From: Paratissierella sp033809995
Lineage (GTDB): Bacteria; Bacillota; Clostridia; Tissierellales; Tissierellaceae
Length of the DNA: 21,596 nucleotides
Assembly (NCBI GenBank): GCA_033809995.1
Contig: JAPXKQ010000040.1
Coordinates: 1 to 21,596, forward strand
Reading direction: 5' to 3'
Position 1 is the stretch's first letter. The number at the start of each line of letters is the position of its first letter. Shown here one piece after another: positions 8,004 to 14,791 of the stretch. The position numbers and the translations under genes are program-made. The notes below the pieces were generated by a model. That model saw only the letters and a program-made list of their open reading frames with translations, made no database searches and was not told the DNA's origin.

Positions 8004-8699
8004 TTGAGTTATAAACTTGTTGATTTATCACAAGAAATATATCAGGGGATGTCTGTCTTCCCTATGCATCAGAAAACATATATTATGACAAATATGACTC
8101 ATGAAGAAAACAAGAAGGCCACAGGGAGCGATACTCTGGGTTTTTCGGCAAGAAGTTTGATAATAAGTGAACATGGTGGCACGCATAGTGATGGTGTATG
8201 GGAATATAATCCCAACGGACCAACTATAGATAAAATGCCATTAGAATATTTTTGGGGAAGTGCGATATGTTTAGATTTAAGTCATATAAAATATCCAGAC
8301 TATATAGAAATAAGGGATCTAGAGAATGCACTGGAAAGGTCTGAACAAGAAATTAGAAGAGGGGATATTGTACTGTTATACACTGGACATCACAATAGAA
8401 ACTTTGGAACAGAAATGTTTCAGACAAACTATACTGGATTAAGCTATGTAGCGGCAAAATGGCTAGCTGAAAAAGGTGTGGTGAATATTGGTGTTGATGC
8501 TCCAGCTATTGACCAAACGCCAGATGACATCGATTTTTCAGCCCATTTAGTTTGCGGTGAGTATAATATAACCAATACTGAGAATTTGTGTAATCTTGAT
8601 TTGGTTGCAAACAGGAGATTTCTGTATATTGGATTGCCACTTAAGATAAGGGAAGGAACGGGATCACCAATCAGAGCTATAGCTCTTTTGGAAGAATAA
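8004..8699 (+). CDS. Metal-dependent hydrolase, cyclase/kynurenine formamidase/isatin hydrolase family
   Basis: The product has 231 residues. TTG at 8004 is chosen as start because AAGGGGGAGGG lies just before it; the frame extends to TTG 7986 without a site of its own. The family metal motif HxGTHxD is present as HGGTHSD (H57, H61, D63), but the following PxH(F) part reads GVWEY, so the usual fourth residue, a catalytic or ligand His, is Glu67. GVDAPAIDQTPDD and the C-terminal LPLKIREGTGSPIRAIAL segments are family-typical. Known members hydrolyse N-formylkynurenine or open the lactam ring of isatin with Mn or Zn. A cyclic amide such as 4-imidazolone is a plausible substrate here; that is inference. 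It heads the catabolic section, 22 bases before the UbiX-like gene. Confidence 0.85.
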   Translation: MSYKLVDLSQEIYQGMSVFPMHQKTYIMTNMTHEENKKATGSDTLGFSARSLIISEHGGTHSDGVWEYNPNGPTIDKMPLEYFWGSAICLDLSHIKYPDYIEIRDLENALERSEQEIRRGDIVLLYTGHHNRNFGTEMFQTNYTGLSYVAAKWLAEKGVVNIGVDAPAIDQTPDDIDFSAHLVCGEYNITNTENLCNLDLVANRRFLYIGLPLKIREGTGSPIRAIALLEE

Positions 8700-8721
8700 C
8701 ATTACTTAAGGAGAGATAATA

Positions 8722-9279
8722 TTGAAGATAGTGGTTGGAATTTCGGGGGGAAGCGGAGCAATATATGGAATTTCTCTCTTGAAGGCATTAAAAGAACTAA
8801 ATATGGAAACCCATTTAGTAGTAACAACAATGGGAGAATATGTAATGAACCATGAATGTGGAATTAGTCTTGATGAATTGAAAGGATTAGCAACATATTA
8901 CCACGACAATAAGAACTTTGCAGCTCCAATTGCCAGTGGTTCCTTTAAAATAGATAAGACTATAATTCTGCCTTGCTCAATGAAGACTCTATCAAGTATA
9001 GCAAATGGATTCTCAGATTCCTTGCTCTCAAGGGCATGTGATGTTGCTATAAAAGAAGGAAGAAAATTAATTTTGGTACCTAGAGAAACACCATTAAACT
9101 CAATCCATCTGGAAAATATGCTAAAGCTATCAAGAGTTGGAGTGACAATATTTCCCCCAGCTCCAGGTTTTTACAATCATCCCGAGTCTATAGAAGATAT
9201 AGTATTAAATATAACTGGAAGACTTTTGGACATGCTGGATATAGAAAACAACTTAGTTAACAGATGGAATGGACAATAA
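8722..9279 (+). CDS. UbiX-like flavin prenyltransferase
   Basis: The product has 185 residues, the family length; it starts at TTG after AAGGAGAG. The N-terminal GISGGSGAIYGISLL is the flavin-binding glycine loop of UbiX/Pad1. ILPCSMKTLSSIANG and the RKLILVPRETPLNSIHLENML stretch (about 114-133) are strong family signatures, including the Arg/Glu of the prenyl-phosphate site. UbiX proteins join dimethylallyl phosphate to FMN to make prenylated FMN, the cofactor of UbiD-type decarboxylases. The next gene, 17 bases downstream, is exactly such a decarboxylase, so this enzyme most likely matures it. Low-specificity aromatic decarboxylase subunits annotated as bsdB/vdcB belong to the same family. 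Confidence 0.93.
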   Translation: MKIVVGISGGSGAIYGISLLKALKELNMETHLVVTTMGEYVMNHECGISLDELKGLATYYHDNKNFAAPIASGSFKIDKTIILPCSMKTLSSIANGFSDSLLSRACDVAIKEGRKLILVPRETPLNSIHLENMLKLSRVGVTIFPPAPGFYNHPESIEDIVLNITGRLLDMLDIENNLVNRWNGQ

Positions 9280-9296
9280 AGAAAGGAGGGTAGAAC

Positions 9297-10646
9297 TTGG
9301 AGAGACAAATGCTCAGATATACCTTGGATAGGCTGAGAAATACAAATAATCTGTTGGAATGCAATAAAGAAGTAGACTATGTGTATGAAATGGGAGGAAT
9401 ATTAAATCATTTTTCAAATCTCCAACCCATACTATTTAACAGGGTAAAAAATCATAATACATCAGTAGTTGGTGGATTATTTGGAAACAGGAAAATTTTC
9501 TATGACTTACTAGATGTAAATAGTGAAAACAGAAACTATAAATTTATGGAAGCCTTAATAAACCCCGGACCATATAAGGTAGTAGAAACTGGTCCTATAA
9601 AAGAAAACATAATAACCAGAAATATAGATGTAATGAGACTCTTTCCAATAAATAAATTTAATGGTAAAGATTCATCAAATTATATAACAGCCGGAGTATT
9701 AGTTGTTAAAGATCCAGAAACACAGAAGTATCATACATCCATTAGAAGATTTCAAGTAAATAAAGGGAACCAGGTTTCTGCATTAATTGGTTCGTACAAG
9801 CTTACCAATGATTTTTTGGAACTGGAAAGACAAGGCAAATCTTTAGATGTTGCCATTGTTCTAGGTTACGATGCTCCATTTATATTAGCATCACAATATT
9901 CCAGCGCTACTTATGGAGTGGATAAATATGAACTGGACAGTGCCCTGAGAGGAGAACCCTTGGAGTTGATAAAATGCGAAACTAATGATTTACTGGTGCC
10001 TGCCTTTGCTGAAATAGTACTAGAAGGCAGACTGGTAGCAGGTAAGAGGGAATTGGAAGGACCATTTGGAGAACTAATGGGGTACTATGGTAAACAAGCA
10101 CCTCATCCAATAATAGAAATAGATGGAGTAATGCACAGAAACAATCCAATATTTCAAACTGCATTTCCATGTCCTGAGGAGCATTTAACCAATGGACTGA
10201 TAAGAGAGATGGAATTATATTATTACTTAAAAAATCAAATGGATGTAAAAGATGTGTATGTAACTGAAGGTGGAGGCTACAGATTTAATGCTGTAGTATC
10301 TATTAATCAGATGCGAAAAGGAGAGGCAAAATCAGCAATTATTGCAGCATTAGGTCTTAATAAGGACTTGAAACAAGTTGTAATAGTAGACGATGATGTG
10401 AATATTTATGATTTAAAAGAAATAGAGTGGGCAATAACCACGAGAACGCAAGCATCATTAGATTTTGTGATAACCCAGGGAGCATTAGGTTCATCATTGG
10501 AACCATCCCATGATCTTAGAGGAATAACTGATAAGTTAGGTATAGATGCGACAAAGCCATTAGGAGAAGCTGCCAGAAAATTTGAAAGAGCAGTGGTCCC
10601 TGGATATGAAAAGGTAGACATTAGTAGGTACTTTTCTAATATTTAA
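9297..10646 (+). CDS. UbiD-family prenylated-FMN-dependent (de)carboxylase
   Basis: The product has 449 residues. The start is TTG 9297, six bases after GAAAGGAGGG. The central SIRRFQV region supplies the conserved Arg, and EGPFGELMGYYG (about 244-255) supplies the paired Glu residues of the UbiD active site, followed by the family's IFQTAFPCPEEH-type segment. UbiD enzymes use prenyl-FMN, Mn and K to remove or add CO2 at alpha,beta-unsaturated or (hetero)aromatic carbons. The preceding UbiX-like gene supplies the cofactor. The substrate acid is presumably what the upstream TRAP transporter imports or a hydrolysis product of it; 4-amino-5-imidazolecarboxylate is my preferred but unproven candidate. 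It directly precedes the first shell gene, which suggests an encapsulated enzyme. I see no clear encapsulation peptide. Confidence 0.92.
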   Translation: MERQMLRYTLDRLRNTNNLLECNKEVDYVYEMGGILNHFSNLQPILFNRVKNHNTSVVGGLFGNRKIFYDLLDVNSENRNYKFMEALINPGPYKVVETGPIKENIITRNIDVMRLFPINKFNGKDSSNYITAGVLVVKDPETQKYHTSIRRFQVNKGNQVSALIGSYKLTNDFLELERQGKSLDVAIVLGYDAPFILASQYSSATYGVDKYELDSALRGEPLELIKCETNDLLVPAFAEIVLEGRLVAGKRELEGPFGELMGYYGKQAPHPIIEIDGVMHRNNPIFQTAFPCPEEHLTNGLIREMELYYYLKNQMDVKDVYVTEGGGYRFNAVVSINQMRKGEAKSAIIAALGLNKDLKQVVIVDDDVNIYDLKEIEWAITTRTQASLDFVITQGALGSSLEPSHDLRGITDKLGIDATKPLGEAARKFERAVVPGYEKVDISRYFSNI

Positions 10647-10664
10647 CGAAAAAAGGTGAAATAA

Positions 10665-10928
10665 TTGAAAGAATCAATAGGAATGGTAGAAACTAGAAGT
10701 CTGGTAGCAGCAATAGAAGCGGCAGATACAATGGTAAAATCAGCAAATGTGAAAATAATGGATTTTCAATTAGTTGGTTCAGGATTAGTGTCAGTTACTG
10801 TAACAGGTGATGTAGCAGCGGTAACTGCAGCAGTAGAAAATGCGAAATTAAAAGCTGGGGAGGTAGCTGAAGTAGTATCAGCTAATGTAATACCAAGGCC
10901 CCATGATGAAGTAGATAAATTGTTTTAA
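10665..10928 (+). CDS. BMC-H shell protein 1 (PduA/EutM-like hexamer)
   Basis: The product is 87 residues and a single BMC domain; it starts at TTG after AAAAGGTGA. Conserved features are MVETRSL (7-13), AAIEAADTMVKSANV with the edge lysine K25, the pore loop VGSGLV (37-42), GDVAAV and the ANVIPRPH end. Six copies form a flat hexagonal tile with a central pore in the shell facet. The pore keeps the usual Gly-Ser-Gly, but the preceding YEKI seen in PduA-type proteins is FQLV here, so the pore rim loses its Glu and Lys. It begins the shell gene block, 18 bases after the decarboxylase. Confidence 0.95.
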   Translation: MKESIGMVETRSLVAAIEAADTMVKSANVKIMDFQLVGSGLVSVTVTGDVAAVTAAVENAKLKAGEVAEVVSANVIPRPHDEVDKLF

Positions 10929-10943
10929 AATGGTGGTGGAAAA

Positions 10944-11147
10944 ATGGTAAATCCATTAGCTAGAAAGATGATGAAAAATAATTTAAATAACAAAGATTAT
11001 CAGGATGCACCAGATTATAGTAGTGGCAATTATAATCTGGATTCAAAAGAAAATGACTTAATACAAAAGATAATTCAGGGCAATAACAAAACGTCAAGAA
11101 TAATAACCCTTGATGAAGCAGCTGAAAGAATTAAAAATGGGCGTTAA
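10944..11147 (+). CDS. Small orphan protein inside the shell gene cluster
   Basis: The product has 67 residues; its ATG follows GGTGGTGG and it lies between two BMC-H genes with gaps of 15 and 19 bases, so it is clearly part of the operon. I do not recognise a family. The first 50 residues are polar, Asn/Asp/Lys/Ser-rich and probably disordered (NNLNNKDYQDAPDYSSGNYN); two short helices are likely (about 35-45 and 52-66), the last reading RIITLDEAAERIKNG. That C-terminal helix is amphipathic and faintly resembles the EEAVxxIKDG opening of CoA-transferases and short BMC cargo peptides. A shell-cargo linker or assembly factor is possible; no function is established. Confidence 0.7.
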   Translation: MVNPLARKMMKNNLNNKDYQDAPDYSSGNYNLDSKENDLIQKIIQGNNKTSRIITLDEAAERIKNGR

Positions 11148-11166
11148 ATAACCCTGGAGGTGTGAT

Positions 11167-11553
11167 ATGGAAAAAGCATTAGGGCTTATAGAGACGTTAG
11201 GTCTAACCACTGCTGTAACAGCTTTGGATGCTGCAAGTAAAGCAGCTGATGTTACATTAGTTGGAGTAGAAAAAGTAATAGGTGTTGGTAAGGCAGTAGG
11301 TGTTACTATACAGGTTGCAGGAGAAGTTGCAGCGGTGAGGGCTGCAGTAGATGCTGGAGAAGATGCAGGCAATCGGGTTGGTATCGTTGTATCAAGCCAT
11401 GTGATACCTAGACCTCATGAAGAAGTAGCCGGATTAATTAAAAGGTTTGAAAAGAATTTAAAGGTGGAAAAAAACATAACAAATGGGGAGAAAACAATTA
11501 AACAAACGAAAAAATCTGATACCGATAAAAATCAAACAAATAGGGAGGAATAA
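11167..11553 (+). CDS. BMC-H shell protein 2 with enlarged pore loop and basic C-terminal tail
   Basis: The product has 128 residues; GGAGGTG precedes ATG. A BMC domain spans residues 1-94 (GLIETLGLTTAVTALDAASK, GEVAAVRAAVDAG, SSHVIPRPHEE). Compared with the third shell protein, the pore region reads VGVEKVIGVGKAVGV, four residues longer, so the hexamer pore should differ in size and charge (an added Lys and Gly residues). Residues 95-128 form a hydrophilic extension with about ten lysines, probably disordered, ending in NQTNREE. Such extensions in other shell proteins can face the lumen or cytosol and bind partners. Its stop is two bases before the next start, indicating tight translational coupling to BMC-H 3. 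Confidence 0.94.
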   Translation: MEKALGLIETLGLTTAVTALDAASKAADVTLVGVEKVIGVGKAVGVTIQVAGEVAAVRAAVDAGEDAGNRVGIVVSSHVIPRPHEEVAGLIKRFEKNLKVEKNITNGEKTIKQTKKSDTDKNQTNREE

Positions 11554-11555
11554 TA

Positions 11556-11834
11556 ATGAGTCAAGCATTAGGATTAGTTGAAACTAAAGGATTAGTAGGA
11601 AGTATAGAAGCGGCAGATGCAATGGTAAAAGCAGCTAATGTTACATTAGTAGGATATGAGAAAATTGGTTTTGGACTTGTAACAGTAATGGTAAGAGGAG
11701 ATGTTGGAGCAGTTAAAGCTGCAGTAGATGCAGGAGCAGAAGCAGCTAGAGCTGTTGGAGAACTTCATTCTGTACATGTAATACCAAGACCACATGCTGA
11801 GGTTGAACGAGTAATATTAACACAATACGAATAA
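11556..11834 (+). CDS. BMC-H shell protein 3, canonical PduA/PduJ/EutM-like hexamer with Phe in the pore
   Basis: The product has 92 residues; GGGAGGAA precedes ATG. It is the closest of the three to classical PduA/EutM proteins: GLVETKGLVGSIEAADAMVK, VGYEKIGFGLVTV, VRGDVGAVKAAVDAG and HVIPRPHAEVERV. The pore loop reads GFG at 38-40 where PduA has GSG, placing an aromatic ring at the centre of the hexamer pore. This protein is probably the main facet tile. Two bases separate it from the preceding shell gene; the flavoprotein gene follows after 19 bases. Confidence 0.96.
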   Translation: MSQALGLVETKGLVGSIEAADAMVKAANVTLVGYEKIGFGLVTVMVRGDVGAVKAAVDAGAEAARAVGELHSVHVIPRPHAEVERVILTQYE

Positions 11835-11853
11835 TTAATTTGGAGTGCTATTA

Positions 11854-12600
11854 ATGAGTAAAACTAGGATAACTCAAAATGTGTTAAAACATATTTCTGA
11901 TAAAATTGGTTTAGTGCCTTCCCCAAATAATAAAGTCATTGTAATCTTTAACGGAACATCTGTTAATATTAAAGATGAGTTAGACTATTTAATTGAATTA
12001 AAAAACAATGGTTATGAAATCTCCATAGGATTTTCATTTCTTGCTGAAAATATATTAGATTTCAAGAAAATTGTTGATACTATTAATCCTAAAGAGATAT
12101 TTAAAGAAGAGGATGTATATAAACTTAAAAATATCGTAAATGATTACAATATGATAATATCACCAAATATGACAATTAACACATTATCTAAGATCTCATT
12201 AGGAATTGTCGATAGTTTTATACCAAATATTATTTGGGCATTTCTATATTGTGGGAAAATAGTATATATAAACTATAATTATATCAGAAATTATATGGGC
12301 GAGAAACCACATAGCAATGAAATTTCTGAGATTGTTGAAAACCACATTTTAACTATAAGTAAAATGGGTGCCTTGGAGTTTACAGGAAAAGATATTCTTA
12401 ATAAGATTAGTTTGAAACAAGATGAAATTAGTTTAGATAAATTAAATAAAAATAAAGCTGCAAAGAATCTTATTACATTAAAAGATATTTTATTACTAGA
12501 TAAAAATACAAATAGATTAGAATTAGATAAAAGTACAATAATAACACCTCTGGCTAAGGATAAAGCCAGGGAGCTGGGGATTAAAATCCAAATAAAATAG
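11854..12600 (+). CDS. BMC-associated flavoprotein-like protein (UbiX/Dfp-type fold) with ITPLAxDxAxxxGI tail
   Basis: The product has 248 residues; ATG 11854 is chosen because TTGGAG sits 8 bases upstream, and the frame extends three codons to a GTG. An N-terminal amphipathic helix (about 6-19) is followed by alternating beta/alpha segments: VIVIFNGTSVNI (28-39), a central SPNMTINTLSKISLGIVDSF (103-122) that looks like the PxTxNTlaKiaxGIaD signature of flavoprotein-family (PF02441) proteins, and a C-terminal IITPLAKDKARELGI (229-243), a tail I associate with several microcompartment enzymes. Assignment is by motif memory only. It could bind FMN, supplying or recycling flavin for the UbiD enzyme, or be a structural relative without catalysis. 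It lies between shell genes. Confidence 0.65.
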   Translation: MSKTRITQNVLKHISDKIGLVPSPNNKVIVIFNGTSVNIKDELDYLIELKNNGYEISIGFSFLAENILDFKKIVDTINPKEIFKEEDVYKLKNIVNDYNMIISPNMTINTLSKISLGIVDSFIPNIIWAFLYCGKIVYINYNYIRNYMGEKPHSNEISEIVENHILTISKMGALEFTGKDILNKISLKQDEISLDKLNKNKAAKNLITLKDILLLDKNTNRLELDKSTIITPLAKDKARELGIKIQIK

Positions 12601-12616
12601 AAAGGGGGGGCTTCAT

Positions 12617-12898
12617 TTGCATATAGGAAAAATTGTAGGAACAGTAGTAGCAACCAGAAAAGATGAAAAATTAGTAGGTAATAAACTTATGGTGATACAG
12701 CCTCTCAATTTCAAATTAGAACTCATAGGAGAACAATTGATAGCAGTAGATACAGTAGGAGCTGGAATTGGTGAAATAGTAATATATACAACAGGTACTG
12801 CAGGTAGGATTGCTGCTAGAAAATTAGATTCTCCAATTGACGCTTCAATAGTAGGTATCATAGATGATATAGATTTAAGAGAAGACCTATCGGAATAG
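12617..12898 (+). CDS. BMC-P pentameric vertex protein (EutN/CcmL family)
   Basis: The product has 93 residues; it starts at TTG after AAAGGGGGGG. GKIVGTVVATRKDEKLVGNK (4-23) and AVDTVGAGIGEIVIYTTG (43-60) are diagnostic of EutN/CcmL/PduN. Five copies cap each icosahedral vertex of the shell, so its presence shows that a closed polyhedral compartment can be made. It is the only pentamer gene in the operon and closes the shell block before the deaminase-like gene 16 bases downstream. Confidence 0.96.
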   Translation: MHIGKIVGTVVATRKDEKLVGNKLMVIQPLNFKLELIGEQLIAVDTVGAGIGEIVIYTTGTAGRIAARKLDSPIDASIVGIIDDIDLREDLSE

Positions 12899-12914
12899 AA
12901 GTTGCGAGGGAGGA

Positions 12915-14732
12915 ATGGCATTGGGTTATACAAAAAACTTAAAAAAAGCAATTGAATATAGAAATCTTATTGATGTTTTAATGGGAGACAGGGAGTATGC
13001 TGATATAGTCCTACACAATGGACAGGTTGTAAACGTTATAACCAGAGAAATCTATAAGGCTGATATAGCACTAAAGGGTAAATATATCCTTATGGTAGGA
13101 GATTGTAGCAGTCTTATAGGACCCAAAACCATGGTTATAGATGTTGAAGGGAAATATCTATCACCAGGATTTATAGACTCTCATATGCACTTTGAAAGCA
13201 GTATGCTTACTGTTACTGAATTTTCGAGGCTTTCTATACCATCAGGAACAACAACTTTAGTAGCAGACCCTCATGAAATAGGAAATGCTCTTGGACCAGT
13301 AGGAATGAAAGCCATGGCTGATGAAATAGATTCTGTACCAAATAATGTTTACCTGGTGGTCCCTTCACTTACCCCAGACTCTCCTAACCTAGAAACAGCA
13401 GGATATGATGTAAACTCAAAGGATATGGAAGACTTGCTAAACTACAAGAATATAATTGGTATAGGAGAGCTTCAGGGATTTAGTAATGCTAGGCATGTAT
13501 ATAGAAATACTCCGGAAGTAATAACTGACCTTTTAGCTTCCACCATATATGCCAGAAGTAAAAGTATGGTGGTAGATGGAAATGCACCAGAGCTGTTTGG
13601 GTCTGATTTAGCAGCTCATATAATAGCAGCAGGAGGCAAATGCTCCTGTCATGAAACTACAACAAAAGCGGAAGCTGTAGAAAAGCTTCGTCAGGGAGTC
13701 TATCTATTTATGAGAGAAGGTTCAACTCAGAAGAACATGGCAGAATGTATCAGGGCAGTAACGGAAGAAGGATTTGACTCCAGAAGATGTATATTAGCCA
13801 CGGATGATATGGTCCCTGCAGACTTGGAAACATTGGGTCATATGAATGAAATAGTCAGAAGAACCATTAAACAAGGTGTACCTCCAATAGAAGCTATACA
13901 GATGGTAACCATAAATTCAGCTACATACTTTGGATTAGACCATGTGGGTGTGCTGGCACCAGGCAAACAGGGAGATATAGCAATAATTAGTGATTTGGAA
14001 GAAATGGTAGTTGAAGGTGTCTTTTTAAAAGGAAAACTAGTAGCATCTAAAGGTGAATTACTAATAGATTTATCAAGATATACTTATCCAGAGGAAGTTA
14101 AAAATTCGGTAAAGATTTCACCTATCATAGAACAGGATTTAGAAATAAAAGGTGATGGAAATGCTGTAACTGTCAGATGTATAGGTGTAGTGCCAGATCA
14201 AAACCTTACAGATAATTTCGAAGAAACCCTAAAAACTTTATCAGGTATATGTCAGCCAGATACGACTAAAGACATATTAGCTATATCCTGTGTAGAAAGA
14301 TATGGAAGAAACAATAGTATAGGGAAAGCCTTTGTAAAAGGATTTGGACTTAAAGACGGAGCCTTTGCAGAAAGTGTAGCCCATGATACTCATAATATAA
14401 TGGTAACTGGAACAAACTATAGAGATATGGTATTAGCGGTAAACAAGGTAATAGAAATGGGTGGGGGAATTGCCATATCCAAAAGAGGTAGAATTCTAGG
14501 AGAAATGAGATTACCTGTAGGTGGCCTAATAACTGATGAACTTGATGGTCATGAAGTTAGCAGAAAGATTGCAGAACTAGAGAACATAATAATAAGGGAT
14601 TTAGGTTGTAAAATCCATGCTCCATTGATGCATTTATCATTCTTAGCACTATCTACAAGCCCAACATTGAAAATAACAGACAAGGGTTTGATAGATGTGA
14701 ATAACTTCAGGATTTTATCCCCTATAGTTTAA
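12915..14732 (+). CDS. Adenine deaminase-like amidohydrolase with altered metal-site residues
   Basis: The product has 605 residues, the length of bacterial adenine deaminases (Ade). ATG 12915 sits very close to GAGGGAGGA; in-frame TTG 12921 has better spacing and may be the real start. N-terminal beta domain, then amidohydrolase barrel: HMH motif SHMHFESSM (H90, H92), VADPHEIGNALG (117-127), E185 in GIGELQG, SCHETT (H246), TDD (D297), and the Ade-specific C-terminal domain (AHDTHNIMVTGTN). In Ade proteins I expect DGHAPG on strand 5 and TDDKHP/TDDRHP on strand 8; here these read DGNAPE (N223) and TDDMVP. One metal ligand and a substrate-pocket His thus appear replaced, so a substrate other than adenine, such as 4-aminoimidazole, is likely. 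It follows the vertex gene and precedes ftcD. Confidence 0.85.
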   Translation: MALGYTKNLKKAIEYRNLIDVLMGDREYADIVLHNGQVVNVITREIYKADIALKGKYILMVGDCSSLIGPKTMVIDVEGKYLSPGFIDSHMHFESSMLTVTEFSRLSIPSGTTTLVADPHEIGNALGPVGMKAMADEIDSVPNNVYLVVPSLTPDSPNLETAGYDVNSKDMEDLLNYKNIIGIGELQGFSNARHVYRNTPEVITDLLASTIYARSKSMVVDGNAPELFGSDLAAHIIAAGGKCSCHETTTKAEAVEKLRQGVYLFMREGSTQKNMAECIRAVTEEGFDSRRCILATDDMVPADLETLGHMNEIVRRTIKQGVPPIEAIQMVTINSATYFGLDHVGVLAPGKQGDIAIISDLEEMVVEGVFLKGKLVASKGELLIDLSRYTYPEEVKNSVKISPIIEQDLEIKGDGNAVTVRCIGVVPDQNLTDNFEETLKTLSGICQPDTTKDILAISCVERYGRNNSIGKAFVKGFGLKDGAFAESVAHDTHNIMVTGTNYRDMVLAVNKVIEMGGGIAISKRGRILGEMRLPVGGLITDELDGHEVSRKIAELENIIIRDLGCKIHAPLMHLSFLALSTSPTLKITDKGLIDVNNFRILSPIV

Positions 14733-14791
14733 AAGATATATACAAAATTATATAGGGCTTTTATAAATAAATGATTTAAGGAGGTAACTTC

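Noticed and set aside
8004..10646. Ubiquinone or menaquinone biosynthesis genes (ubiX/ubiD)
   Set aside because: The pair lies in a transporter/BMC operon with no other quinone genes, and UbiX/UbiD families commonly serve unrelated aromatic or heterocyclic decarboxylations.
12613..12951. Minus-strand frame over the BMC-P gene
   Set aside because: The plus-strand EutN/CcmL signatures are unambiguous; the opposite frame has no recognisable domain or start context.
14733..14791. Terminator between the Ade-like gene and ftcD
   Set aside because: AAAAG...CTTTT and ATATA...TATAT can pair, but the stem is weak and A/T-only with no T-run, so I do not use it to split the operon.
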